A DNA stretch of 64,000 bases from Temnothorax longispinosus (lineage: Eukaryota > Arthropoda > Insecta > Hymenoptera > Formicidae): the NCBI RefSeq assembly GCF_030848805.1, contig NC_092361.1:744001-808000 (forward strand). Reading direction: 5' to 3'. Positions within the stretch are counted from its first letter, which is position 1. The number at the start of each line of letters is the position of its first letter. The position numbers were made by a program, and so were the translations under genes. The notes below the pieces were generated by a model, which saw only the letters and a list, made by a program, of their open reading frames with translations, was not told the DNA's origin and ran no database searches. This document shows, piece after piece, positions 1 to 13,367 of the stretch.

Positions 1-1716
1 AGGAGGGTGGAAAGTCGCACTAGAGCGTAGGTCGAACGTTAATGTCGCGCGTACTTTGTTTTCTGGTGCATTTAGCAATGAAACGTAGCATCCTTTGACT
101 TTCATTTGGTGATACGCGTGCGATCGTCACGTATTATAGTCGTCACGTAATTATCATCCTCGCGCGAGAGAAGGGACGCGATAGACGAGATTGGTATTAC
201 GTCCATCGACAAAAAATTAGATTGCGTTGCATTAAGCGGATCTAAAGCTGAACAACGCATAGCAAAGAACTTGTTGACGATAACGCGCGTACGGTTATAC
301 GATAATACAGTCGCCCCCATGGCGATTTTCCGCTTAAACGGACCGCCAGATCCGTCAAGGGAAACTGCTAGTATATGCCGATTAGAGCCGGGCTAAACTA
401 CTAGTCTCTTACGAATTAATGCATTCACGATGCATCGCCGCTGCGGCAGAAGATGCCAAACTGGTTGACCCGTATCGGTTACACCTGAACCGTCTAATAG
501 CGTATATAGTCCGCCGGATTCTCGCTTCATAGGAGCCCGGATTATTGGAATTGCCCGCTGTATTATAGCCGATACAGCGGAAGAAAGCGATATCGCGCGT
601 TTCGCAATCGGTTTTCGTTATTACACCGACAATTGGGGAGGATCGTCGTTTAATTTGCCCTGTACTGCGCTACACGGTTTACGTTACGGCCATAAACGAA
701 ACCGTAAATACGCGATGGTACTGAATTCTTCAATTGGTACACTCTCTTGGATGTTGCGACCGTAATTGTAACAATGAAATAAAATATTTGATTATTAAAT
801 TTTAAAGCAGAGTAAATCAAGACGATTATTTTTGAGAACTGATTTTATTTACATACTTTATTTGTGATTTCATATAATTTAAATGCAACATGATGCATAT
901 AGGATAAAGTTATTTACAATCAATTATCCAACATTTTTGATCACTTGACTTAAGGCATATTTTGAAAATTTTGTAAATATATAAATGTGCGCGTGGTAGT
1001 TGATATTTAATTTAATGAATCTTTTGAAAATAATATTCGTTTTTTCTACTATCACTTTATTTATACATATTCCTTTTTTGATGTGGTACTCGGCATCTAT
1101 TGTATTACAAATTTTTATTACTTTAGACTTTCCTTCTTTCTGATCCTTTCTAAAATATAGATAAAACATGTGATATAGATAGACACGTCGTGTCATAACA
1201 AAGATTGTTATCTTCTCTTTAGCGTCTTTGTTCTTGTTGCGAACAAAAGTCGCGTTAGCCATTTGCGGATCGACTCGACGACTACCGGAAATTTACCGAG
1301 GAGACAACACTTCATGTATCCGCTTTGTTCTGAAACTCTTAGACTCGGGTCTCTCGTCATCCTGCACAAGTTATAAATATTCAAACTTTGAACGTTGAGT
1401 TAATCAACGAAGACGCGCTTCGGTTTAAGGGGATTTCGTCCCGCAGTCCCGCAGTGAATTTACAAGAACATTGTAGATACTGGAGGGCTTTGAACGACAT
1501 TCGCCTTTCGTCGTCGGCTTTTATCCTCGTCCCTTGCGGCTCGGTCTATCGACGTGCAGCACGATGTGTAACGTGAAATTCATTTTCCAAAAACCCTTCG
1601 TCGGAAGGCTATATAACTTCGAAGAGCCGACGACGTTAAAACTGATGTACCTGAAATATAAATTTGACGTGTCCGGAAATCGAACGCGACGGCAGTCTTT
1701 TACTTTTTTGTGTTTA
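1..1716. other. Noncoding stretch, no gene seen
   Basis: CpG-rich DNA (1-760 and 1260-1716) surrounds an AT-rich block (about 760-1260). The AT-rich block carries a 112-codon minus-strand frame (924-1262) rich in Lys, Ile and Asn; it matches no family I know and is probably chance. A small hairpin with 9-bp arms (CCGCTGTAT / ATACAGCGG) lies at 555-580. The remaining frames are short, and several overlap on opposite strands. Confidence 0.6.
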
Positions 1717-1946
1717 AGATAAATGCACCAATGCCTGGACACGTACCTATGCGTCTGGACATTTTCATCATTTTAGTCCTTAAATAAGTTATAACGCGAA
1801 TTAAAATCAAAGAATCAAAGATAAAACTATTTTTCTTGTATTACATTTTTATCTTGGATTTTAATTCGCGTTATACTTTTAAAAACTAAAGTGATAAGGT
1901 GTCCAGACAATAGGTCTTAAGTGTCCCGCCATTGGTACATTTACCT
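1717..1946. mobile_element. Foldback (inverted-repeat) element, MITE-like
   Basis: The two halves are imperfect reverse complements. The outer arm reads TGCACCAATG near 1724 and CATTGGTACA near 1930-1939. A middle block TGTCTGGACA occurs near 1748-1757 and its complement TGTCCAGACA near 1900-1909. The inner block TATAACGCGAATTAAAAT occurs near 1790 and its complement near 1858-1875. There is no coding capacity. Divergence between the arms suggests an old insertion. The outer boundaries fade out, so the ends and any target-site duplication are uncertain. A nonautonomous DNA transposon is the most likely origin; the superfamily is not clear. Confidence 0.7.
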
Positions 1947-4564
<2,618 letters not shown>

Positions 4565-4650
4565 GTTAACAATCTTATTTTCTTGTTACAGGTAAGGACA
4601 CACAGACTTTTTAAGGATTCGACATACTGAACGTAAAGAGATGCGTGAGT
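4565..4650 (+). other. Candidate recursive splice site (ratchet point) 1 with RS-exon
   Basis: A branch-point-like GTTAAC (4565-4570) is followed by a T-rich tract and TTACAG ending at 4591. With no gap comes GTAAGG at 4592, a good 5' splice site. After upstream exon joining, this would regenerate a donor and allow the rest of the intron to be removed in a second step. A second donor-like GTGAGT lies at 4645-4650, which would define a 53-nt RS-exon (4592-4644). That exon is closed in all three frames and is not a multiple of three, so retaining it should disrupt an open frame. The architecture is seen directly; recursive use is inferred from Drosophila precedent. Confidence 0.6.
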
Positions 4651-5770
4651 AAATTTTTAAGATAAAAATATGAGTACATTAATATAAGAATACATTAATA
4701 TTTATGTTCAAATTTTTAACGAATTGAATGTCGACATATGAAATCATTGTATCAAACTTTTGTCCCTTTTATTTTTCTCTCTCATATAGTGATTAACAGA
4801 CCAGACGAATTTACTGTTTATTCTTGATTCTCTTAACGTTGTTTATTCTATGATAATGTGGCTTGATTTGTCGATCTGTCGCTGTTATAATATCGATGTT
4901 AATGGCAAACATTCGAGATTAAAACAACGGCGACGAGTAAGTTTACATTACTCGTTACATACACATTGTCGGCGCGACTGCTTGACATTCATTATGCATA
5001 ATAATTTATGCTATATATATAGGAATGCGTAATCAATACCCATGTGTTAACGTTGCCAGCTGGAAATCACGCGATCCCACTGTAACTGCTCTCTCCGATT
5101 CTTCCAACGGCCGTTTTCACGAAACCGTTGCGCGTATAATTATTTACCTACCGGAACTCTCGATGGTATGGAATCGCGTAGCGAGCGCGTTGTACATTCT
5201 GGTTTACATTCGTTCTGCATGGCTCGTGTAGCGGTATTTTTCGCTCGGCGAGGTTTGGTTTTTTTTTCTCGAATTTAGATGCAAACGCGTCGGGCAGTAC
5301 TCTGTTTGCACACCTGACGCGAACGCGTCCCGAAATGCGACGAATGTATCTCGTCGACGACGTCATTAGCACATTTTTATAGTCGTAACATATGTATTTG
5401 TCGATTGGAGATCTTATCAAACGGAAACAAACAAAAAAAGAAAAATTTGTACACAATTAAAGATATTTTTTTATTTTACAATGTGACAATAGCATCTAGT
5501 TTTAATAAAATTTAATAGAGAACTTGACGAAAGGAGGGAAACGAGTTTTGTAGAATTAAAGACTGTTTAACAACAGTTATCTTTCCGCGAAGAGAAAACA
5601 ATTCAATTTGCCAGAATAGAGAAACGTTCAATTTGCTCCTCTTGCTGAACATCCCTTATCGCCATTACATTTCTCGTAGCCTCCATCCAGCGTGACCGAA
5701 GCCATTCTCTCGACAAAGAGAAACGATCCGGATGCGGTTGTCGAAAGTTCAAAATAACAGATCGTCCAAA
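4651..5770. other. Noncoding stretch, no gene seen
   Basis: AT-rich to about 5030, CpG-rich at 5040-5350, then mixed. Overlapping frames on both strands at 5025-5456 look compositional. No repeat or RNA structure stands out. Confidence 0.6.
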
Positions 5771-5786
5771 GGGGGGGGAGGGAGGG
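5771..5786 (+). other. G-quadruplex-forming motif (short)
   Basis: Eight consecutive G (5771-5778), A, GGG (5780-5782), A, GGG (5784-5786). The G8 run can supply two G3 tracts, so the sequence meets the G3+N1-7 rule with single-base loops. It lies on the + strand, so if the intron is transcribed the RNA would carry the motif. Confidence 0.7.
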
Positions 5787-8700
5787 AGCAGACGTTACAA
5801 AGGGTCGGCAGTGCAGTTCCTGCTCGTAGTATTATTGTCGAAGTTAGAGCTACGGAGAGTCGATCTATTAGGGTAGCCAGGGCGTCCAAGTATCACGATT
5901 ATTATGACCTTTCCCCTAATTACCATCCCAAATATTAATGCAAATTAGCCTCCGGCAACCCCCCAGTGGAATACGTGCATATGTATGTATATAGATATGT
6001 CACAGTTGTCGCTCGACGTCTCTTTGGGGTTGCTTATTAGCTCAGTTAGGGGATGAACCTGACGGAGGGCGGTCTCTCCGTACGGTCGCGGGGGGTTGCG
6101 CAGACGATCCTCGCGGGAGGCTCTGATCGCCCCTCGAAAAAACGTCGCAAATATAGTCCGTCAAGCTGGAGCGGCCGGGATTTGATCGTAGATATTCCAT
6201 GGCCCTTTGTCGACCGAATTGCACCCTTCTCTCGTTCCGAAGCTGCTCGTTATGCGACAGCAGGGTCGGTTTGGCGGAATCCCGTTCGTCCACAAAGACA
6301 TCTCGCACCCCTGGGTGAAAGTTTTTCAAAGCTAATTTCTCTTGAATTAGCGTAATTTCGTAAGAGCACGTCCATATAATAGCCGAGAAAATTATGGATA
6401 TAGCAAATATAGAATACAACTGTATTCTATTGTTACGAAATATTTCAACAAATATTAGGAATAACAAAAAATGAAATGTTAATTTTTAGGATTTTGATTC
6501 ATTAAGTGAAAATAATATAAAAATGTAAAATATGAATGGAATCTACAATGTTATACGAATTTATATTATATAAAATTTAAATATGTTTTAGTCGATAATA
6601 TTTTGTATCTTTTCTCATATAGCACAAAATCTATATTAAGATTATCGGAAAAAAACAATAATTGAGACTATCATAATTCGATTATCACCGATTTAAACCA
6701 GCCAAGATGCAGAAATTGCGCCATGCTTTCAGCGATAAGGATTTGCCATGTCTTTTTCCCTTACCGGATACTATAATGTACATCCGTTGCCCCATGGGTC
6801 TCAATTCGACCCTTCGATATTGTTCCAACAAAATGAACGAATCGCGGCGAACGGTGCCGCCGACATATAATACAGAACGCGATATCGGTTCGCGACGTTA
6901 GCATAAAAATCCGAGCCATCCGGAAATGGTCTGAAAACTTCCCACGAGCATGTCGTGATTTATCGTTCGCCGAAGCCGTTGTTCCTACGGCAAAGAAAGG
7001 GCATCGACAGGGGCCAGCGGAAAAGTGCGACGGAGGGAGGAAAGGTCGGCGAGCCACCCTACGAACCGTAAATAGCCCCTTCGAATCGTAGATCCTCGAT
7101 AAGTACCGCCGCCGGAAGGCGCATCCTTCGTAATTTGGGGAGCGGTGGAGAAAATGTCCCTGTTATGTATGATTTTTTTATTATCTCTGGTGCATCGTAC
7201 ATCGAGGGCTGAATAACGATCTAGCTAACGACGAACGGTATCAAATTTCGCAATCGATTATTTGTCAGTATAGAATTAACTGTTGCAAAAATTGTGCGAT
7301 GCAATAAATTTTGCAAAAAAATTTGCATGATGGTAATATAATACAGTGTACGAAAGGTTGAGCTCATTGTATCGCTTCATATTTCATGTAGCGTGAACAG
7401 CAATAAAGAGATAAAAAATAAAACTACATTATTATAAACATTATTAGTAATTGTGTGAATGCAATGATTACATTATACATATACATAATAGAGTGCACTT
7501 TAATAACCATGAAATTCATTTGTAACAATCTTATGCTTATTTTTATACATCTAATATTTTCCGCGACCGTAACATGTACCGAGATAATAAATTAGTTTAT
7601 ACAAATCATAATTTTATTTATAAAAATACAGAGAATATAATTATTTAATGAAAAATTTTATACAATTCACAATTATACATGTCCCGGCAATATTTTTGCT
7701 GAGTGCTTTTTGCAACACGTCGCAATTTAGCTGCGTTATATCGATCACGTATACCGTGCGCGTTTATCACGTTTGTTATTCTTTCTTGAATCCATTCCAG
7801 CGAATTATTCGCGTTACGGATAACGAACCGGACGAATTCAGGCGCATTTGTAAACAAATTTCGAGGGGAACGAACTGAAAGTGGAACGGTGAGATACAAA
7901 CGTGTCGAATAACCAAATGCCGAAACCTTTTAACTGGATGAAACGGACGGCACGCGAGATACACGGATGGCGATTCGGTGTATCGCGACACCGGCCGCAA
8001 TTACGGATGTAGTCCGGATCGTCCCTAGCTAGGTGAATCACAAAATAACGAAAATGGTAGGAAGGGTATTTTGTCGGGGCCATTCTGTCGACACAATAAT
8101 TTCCTGTCTTCTCCCATTTCAACATTCGTATATGCGCGTTGTTGATGCCAATTAGGTGTAATTGTCTACAATCAAAACGTTTTAGCAAAAAACAGTTGCA
8201 ACAGTATCTACGAGAGTTTCATCGTTGGAGAAAATTAACCAACGGATTGTTTATTCAAGTTTCAAAGTTACGTTGTTATCAGTTAATTGTTATTCAAAAT
8301 TTCAATTTCTTTAATTATGAGGCAACAAAACTTCTTTTTAAATAGCTATTAATTGCTGAATCTCCCAAGAAAATTACCATTCTTATCACATATGAACATC
8401 AATTAAATGATTGTCAACTTTTCTAATATTTTTGATGATAATTTTAATGAGGCTTTAATATCTCGGGTTTAATTATTCAGATATTTAAGCAGAGGAATAA
8501 AAACTCAAAAAGTATGACATTTGACTGAAGAAAACTTAGCTTAATTTACGGTAAGAATGCATATATATTGAAAATAGGTACGTGTTATTATCTTATATCG
8601 ATCATATAGCTAAAGATTAAAAGTGTGGAAATTGGTAGTTTATATCCGCCGAAAAGGAATGACACATTATTAATATCGACGGAATTGCTGATAATTACTA

Positions 8701-8860
8701 TATTACCGTGACGGTTTATGGCAAGTGAAGTATATGCATAAGGCGCACCGATTTGGATCTCGCATTCTGTGCAGCTCGGTACGACATAAACCTCATGATT
8801 AGTTGAATGAGGTTAACCAGACTGTAATTAAATCAATGACGGCCATAAATCCACTAGAGA
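5787..8860. other. Noncoding stretch, CpG-rich and AT-rich blocks
   Basis: CpG-rich at 5790-6360, 6700-7260 and 7680-8120, AT-rich elsewhere. A perfect POU octamer ATGCAAAT flanked by TAAT/ATTA cores lies at 5936-5948, a plausible homeodomain/POU site but without other support. A 141-codon minus-strand frame (6042-6467) begins with a hydrophobic segment because its first third lies in AT-rich DNA; a + strand frame is open opposite it, and neither is recognised. Confidence 0.55.
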
Positions 8861-8890
8861 CGTGCGCGCTCGCGCGCGCGGGGGCGCGCA
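8861..8890. repeat. CG/GC alternating tract, Z-DNA-prone
   Basis: Thirty bases made almost only of alternating G and C (CGTGCGCGCTCGCGCGCGCG, then GGGGCGCGCA). Alternating purine-pyrimidine CG runs favour left-handed Z-DNA under supercoiling. Its survival also indicates weak CpG loss here. Shorter tracts of the same kind occur near 11234-11254 and 40887-40904. Confidence 0.7.
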
Positions 8891-10998
8891 TGCCATATGC
8901 CGCTAGATATATCAGTGCAGTTTGGCGAATTTCAAAATTGTTAATCACGTATTACTAGATTTGCGGCGCACGAGACACGCGCACGCACATTCGCGTACAA
9001 AGTAATCGTAATGAATATTTATGTTACGCCGCGAACGATTCCGGTGTCTCGCTTAATGAACGCGATTTCATGAATTTTATGACGCGCTCGTTAATTAAAC
9101 TCAAACCACGCACTTGTTATAGATATATTATGAACTTAAGTATTGCAAAGTGCGATAATTAAGCGATAGGTGAAAACTCTTCCTCATTTCACTTTTCTGC
9201 GAAATAATCCTGCCTTTCAACTTTTACCCGTTATTTCGGAATGTCATTTATTTAATTGATTTGTAAACAATTCAACAAATTAAAATAGCTTTAATAAATT
9301 ACGATTCAAGAGCCACACACTGCCAAAGGATAAAATGATATCCAGACAATCGAAACTTTCTACGAGCATTAATGAAAATAAATTCGTTACGCTGCAATAC
9401 TATGTATAGCTCCTCTTTTTATCTCGTTGTAACTGGAACCCCGTCCTGTCACGCCTGCTTAAACGACACAACGATTCTCAAGTCTCCCCTTCATCTACGT
9501 AAATCAATCTTATCTTCGAGCATGATGCTACGCACAAGCGGAGCTTAACGCGAAACGCGCGCGGTCCCTACGGATCGCGAGAGCCGTTGCGAATCGCCCC
9601 TTGGCGCGGGGTGCGATTTTTAGCGACGCACACGACGCGTGTCCGATCCACGTCGAATGAATAAATAAAGTTGTCTCGCTACGAGAGACACGCCCGGCGC
9701 GGAAAAAGCCCGCGGGAGAATTAATGCCGTTACCGAGGTGCGCGGAGAATGAAGGTTCCTTTCCAAAGGGGGAGTACACGCAGTTACCGCGCGGTGGAGG
9801 ACACCCGGAAAACGAGAGAGAAACGAGAAGAGCCGGACGCAGACGCGTAATCGGATTTGATTTGCCAAAGATCAAAGAACTCTCGCGCTCGAGTACCAAA
9901 TGGCGGGATACTGCCACCGCACGTAGCCGATAGAGCCAATCAGAATATGGACCGATAAGCGCGTATGTCATGCCAGACACGCACGCGTGCACGCACTGTC
10001 GGTAGATACTGTCGGATAAAGGTAATATATATTGCACCCATATGACTGATCTAGGTTGCCGGATGCGACACGGGCGAGCGCCCGACACGTCCAATCACCT
10101 GGACACGAGCACGGCATCGTTTTTCTCCCTTTTTGCCCCGTTTCACTTATTCAATTTTCGTCCGTCGCCGATAACGATAAGGCGAAACGAGTGCCGCTTT
10201 ATGGTTTCGTGACTCGACTTGTGCGAGAAGCGGCAACGCCCATCGCGTTATGTTCGCGTCGCTCGCTCCTTTTCTATATTTGCCGCGGGAATATTTGTGG
10301 CGATAAGCAGTTAGTTCCTGTCCCTTGTTAACAGTTCATGGTGCTTTGGAATACAAACAGCATGATGTACATGCATGATTTATCGTGTTTCTTGTTTGAC
10401 ACATCTCTTTCATCTTTTGTTAGAAGAAATTCAAAACAAACTTGAAATTCTTTTCCTTTATTTAGAAAAGCAATAATTAATTTTTTAAATATTTATTTAT
10501 ATTTTTATGTTGCAAGTTATAATTTAGAGTTGTAAAATTTAGAATTAATCGAAATAATGCAATATAGTTTCTTGTTTTACTGAAACGTTAAAGCCAGATG
10601 TTGAATACCACGTTTATGAAAGAGCAGCTCTTCATTAACATAATGAATTAATTAATGTTATTGCGGACTTCTTAAACAACTTATCCTTGGCCTACAAAGG
10701 AAGCAGAGAATCCATTAGAGTGCGAATACATTACGCTTCGTTGCACCCTAAGAAATTAGGGTTGCAACAGCAGCTTGTGCATTGCTACGTTACATACGCG
10801 GCCACTCGACGCGTCTTTTCGACGGCGACCTCGGGGGGGAGCGTAGGAACTGCTTTCGGGGGTAGCTTTCGAAAGCGGCGGCCAAGAGGTCGACGATCGC
10901 GATAAGAGGCGCAGAGGCACAAAGGGCGAGGCCGCACACGAGGCACAAAGATCCCCAGGATAAGCGTCCCATGGCGCCGTTATTGCATCTCCGGCGAA
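8891..10998. other. Noncoding stretch with a CpG-rich core
   Basis: AT-rich at 9110-9480 and 10340-10680, CpG-rich at 9480-10320. A 188-codon minus-strand frame (9528-10094) overlaps further open frames on both strands, has an Arg/Ser/Ala-rich composition with no recognisable motif, and is best explained by scarcity of stop codons in GC-rich DNA. Confidence 0.55.
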
Positions 10999-11061
10999 TC
11001 TCTCTCCCTCCCTCCTTCTCTCTCTCTCTCGCTCTTTCTCTCTTTCTCCCTCCCTTTTTCC
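10999..11061. repeat. Homopyrimidine CT-rich tract
   Basis: Sixty-three bases of C and T interrupted by a single G near 11031, with TCTC and CCCT sub-repeats. Polypurine-polypyrimidine mirror-like tracts can form H-DNA. It is not followed by a convincing AG splice acceptor, so it is reported as low-complexity sequence rather than as part of a splice site. Confidence 0.85.
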
Positions 11062-13367
11062 ACCGTCCCCATCCCTGCTAGACCCCGTTCTCCCTTCGCC
11101 GAGAGATCGCGCGCGGACATATGCAAGGGGACGTTGTCTATTGAATTTTCATGACATACACGCGGGATCTAAGTGACTCAATCTCAGCGAGCATGCAGGA
11201 AGTCGTTGTCGCTGCGTCGTCGGCTATATTATTCCGCGCGCGCGGGCGTGCGCGAACGTTAGCGAACGTTAGAATAACGCGAGAGGCGAATGTCAGGGTT
11301 TCGCGTAGCATAGTTACGATACGGTAACAAAGTGACGCAGCCGTTGGGAGTTGCGCGTCAGGGTTGTGCGTGTGTGTATGTGTGTATGTTCGCGCGTGTA
11401 TTTCATGCAATATCCCGCGATAAAGGCGCGAATTTGCAAGCGGATGAGCTCGCGCGAATTTGTTTTTCAAAGTGGCTCCTTCTTGTCATCGCGCAACGTG
11501 CGCGTCACGTCGTCCCGGAAAACGGCCGCGATTCGAAAGTTGCGGCGCCTTTTAAATCACAATAGGGGAATTGTCTAGATCGTCTGAATTCAAACGGGAG
11601 AAAGCGCTACGCGGCGATGTATCGATGCTGCATTCACGTTTCTTATCGCACGCGATTCTCGAGAGTGATAAAGATAATAGTAATATTCTTTCGGATGAGT
11701 ACATTTATCTCTTTAATCTTGAATGCATTATTGTTAATACACGTTAATATAAAAATTCCTGGCAGTTTTTAATGCGATTTAATTTATTGTTCATTGACAC
11801 ATTAATGTTTTCTGCTTCAAAGCGTTATTCAGAAAAATTCTTATTTATATTAAGACATTTTTCTCATCCTTGGATTGCAGTCAATTATTTTTTTATTAGC
11901 ATACAATGCGCGATCGCATTAGTGATGATACGATATATTCTTGCATCAGCAAAGATTATTACAAGGTAACATTGCGCATATAATAATTCACAAACTGGTT
12001 TGGATAAACCTTCGAAAACAATTTTTAATTTAATCCGTTGACTGACGGATAGTTTTCTTCAATCGTTGTCGCTTGCTAAATTGTTTTTTCACCCTGCTGT
12101 ATTTATAAGGGAGATTTACTTTATATTTCCGATTTACAATCATATAGAAACGTCTAAAATGCAATGCATAGGCTTGTCGCGGTCAATAAATCACAGAACA
12201 TTGCGGGACGGATGTATGCGTCCTACCTAGTCAACAGTTCATTTTTCATATTACTTTCGCGTTTAATATGTAGATAAGATGCATATGCAGTTGAGAGTCT
12301 GACGAAAATGGATCGCGGCAGGATGCGTTAAGAAGTCTTTCATGACGCTTGGAAACGCTTATGGAAAATCCAGGGACCCCGAGACTGCTCGTCACTGACT
12401 GTTGCACTAAATGTATCAATCATGCTTGCATAAACACGCCGCTTGTGAAGCTTACGTTTACGTAACGCAAGAAAACGATAAGAAGATAATAGGAATCAAT
12501 CTCGATGTTGCGCAACGCCCCACACTTTTAAGAAGCGGAGCCGTAATACCGAGGCGTTTCCCGGAAAAATGAAAGCCCTCGAGAAAGCATCGCACGGTCG
12601 CCTCGCGTATAAACTTTCGCTTTACGGATTGCGCGCGGCTTTATTGTCGCGCGCGAACACACGAATATGCAACGGTTACTTCGAGAGAGTGTGCCTCTAA
12701 CGAAGCGGAAATAACGCGATTACTTTTGTCGTTGTGAGTCGTTAAACTCAGGACGTCTCGGTCGTCATCGATCCGCGTAGCTTACATCGCCCGTAGTCGC
12801 GACACCGTCGTCGTCACCGACGTCGCTGCAACGTCAAAGACGAGTTTTCAATGGCTTCGATCGGAGTACGGAAAGAAGACCCCGCGAAACGTTGAGTCGA
12901 CAACAAATAACGGAATTTTTCTTACTCACGGTCGTTAATCAGCCTTGCGAGTTTTTCACTTTTATTCTTATCGACAATTGTGATTATCTTTTTTTTAACA
13001 ATTGCAACGTATATAAAAATATTATGTAATTTATTCCTTTTACTTTAACAGCTGTTTATGAACAGCAAACAAATATATTATGTCGAGATCAAGTTTCTAT
13101 AAAAATGTAAGTGCAGTTCAAGAACATCTTATAATTATAATACGAGCTAAATTAAACTTTCAATCATTCTTCCATGAAGATATGAGTGTACTGTTAAAAA
13201 TTGTGCAGTTTATTTGGCATAATCTATATTACGAAAAAAGTATAAAATCCCTTATATAATCCTCATATTATAATTAAAAGCACGTTCCTGGCACATTCCG
13301 TCTCTGAAGATAAATGTGCGTATAGTTCTCACAATTAGTATCGACTAGGTAACCGTTCGTACGAACG
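11062..13367. other. Noncoding stretch, no gene seen
   Basis: CpG-rich at 11062-11680 and 12180-12930, AT-rich between and after. A 10-bp unit GCGAACGTTA is repeated twice in tandem at 11252-11271. A perfect 14-bp palindrome CGTTCGTACGAACG lies at 13354-13367. Frames at 11138-11578 overlap on both strands and are unrecognised. Confidence 0.6.

Noticed and set aside
6042..6467. Minus-strand frame with an apparent N-terminal membrane segment
   Set aside because: The hydrophobic part coincides exactly with the AT-rich portion and the hydrophilic part with the CpG-rich portion, so composition explains it.
9528..10094. 188-codon minus-strand open frame
   Set aside because: Two other frames open over the same bases; composition-driven.
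10999..11061. CT-rich tract as the pyrimidine tract of an exon
   Set aside because: No suitable AG and no coding frame follow it.
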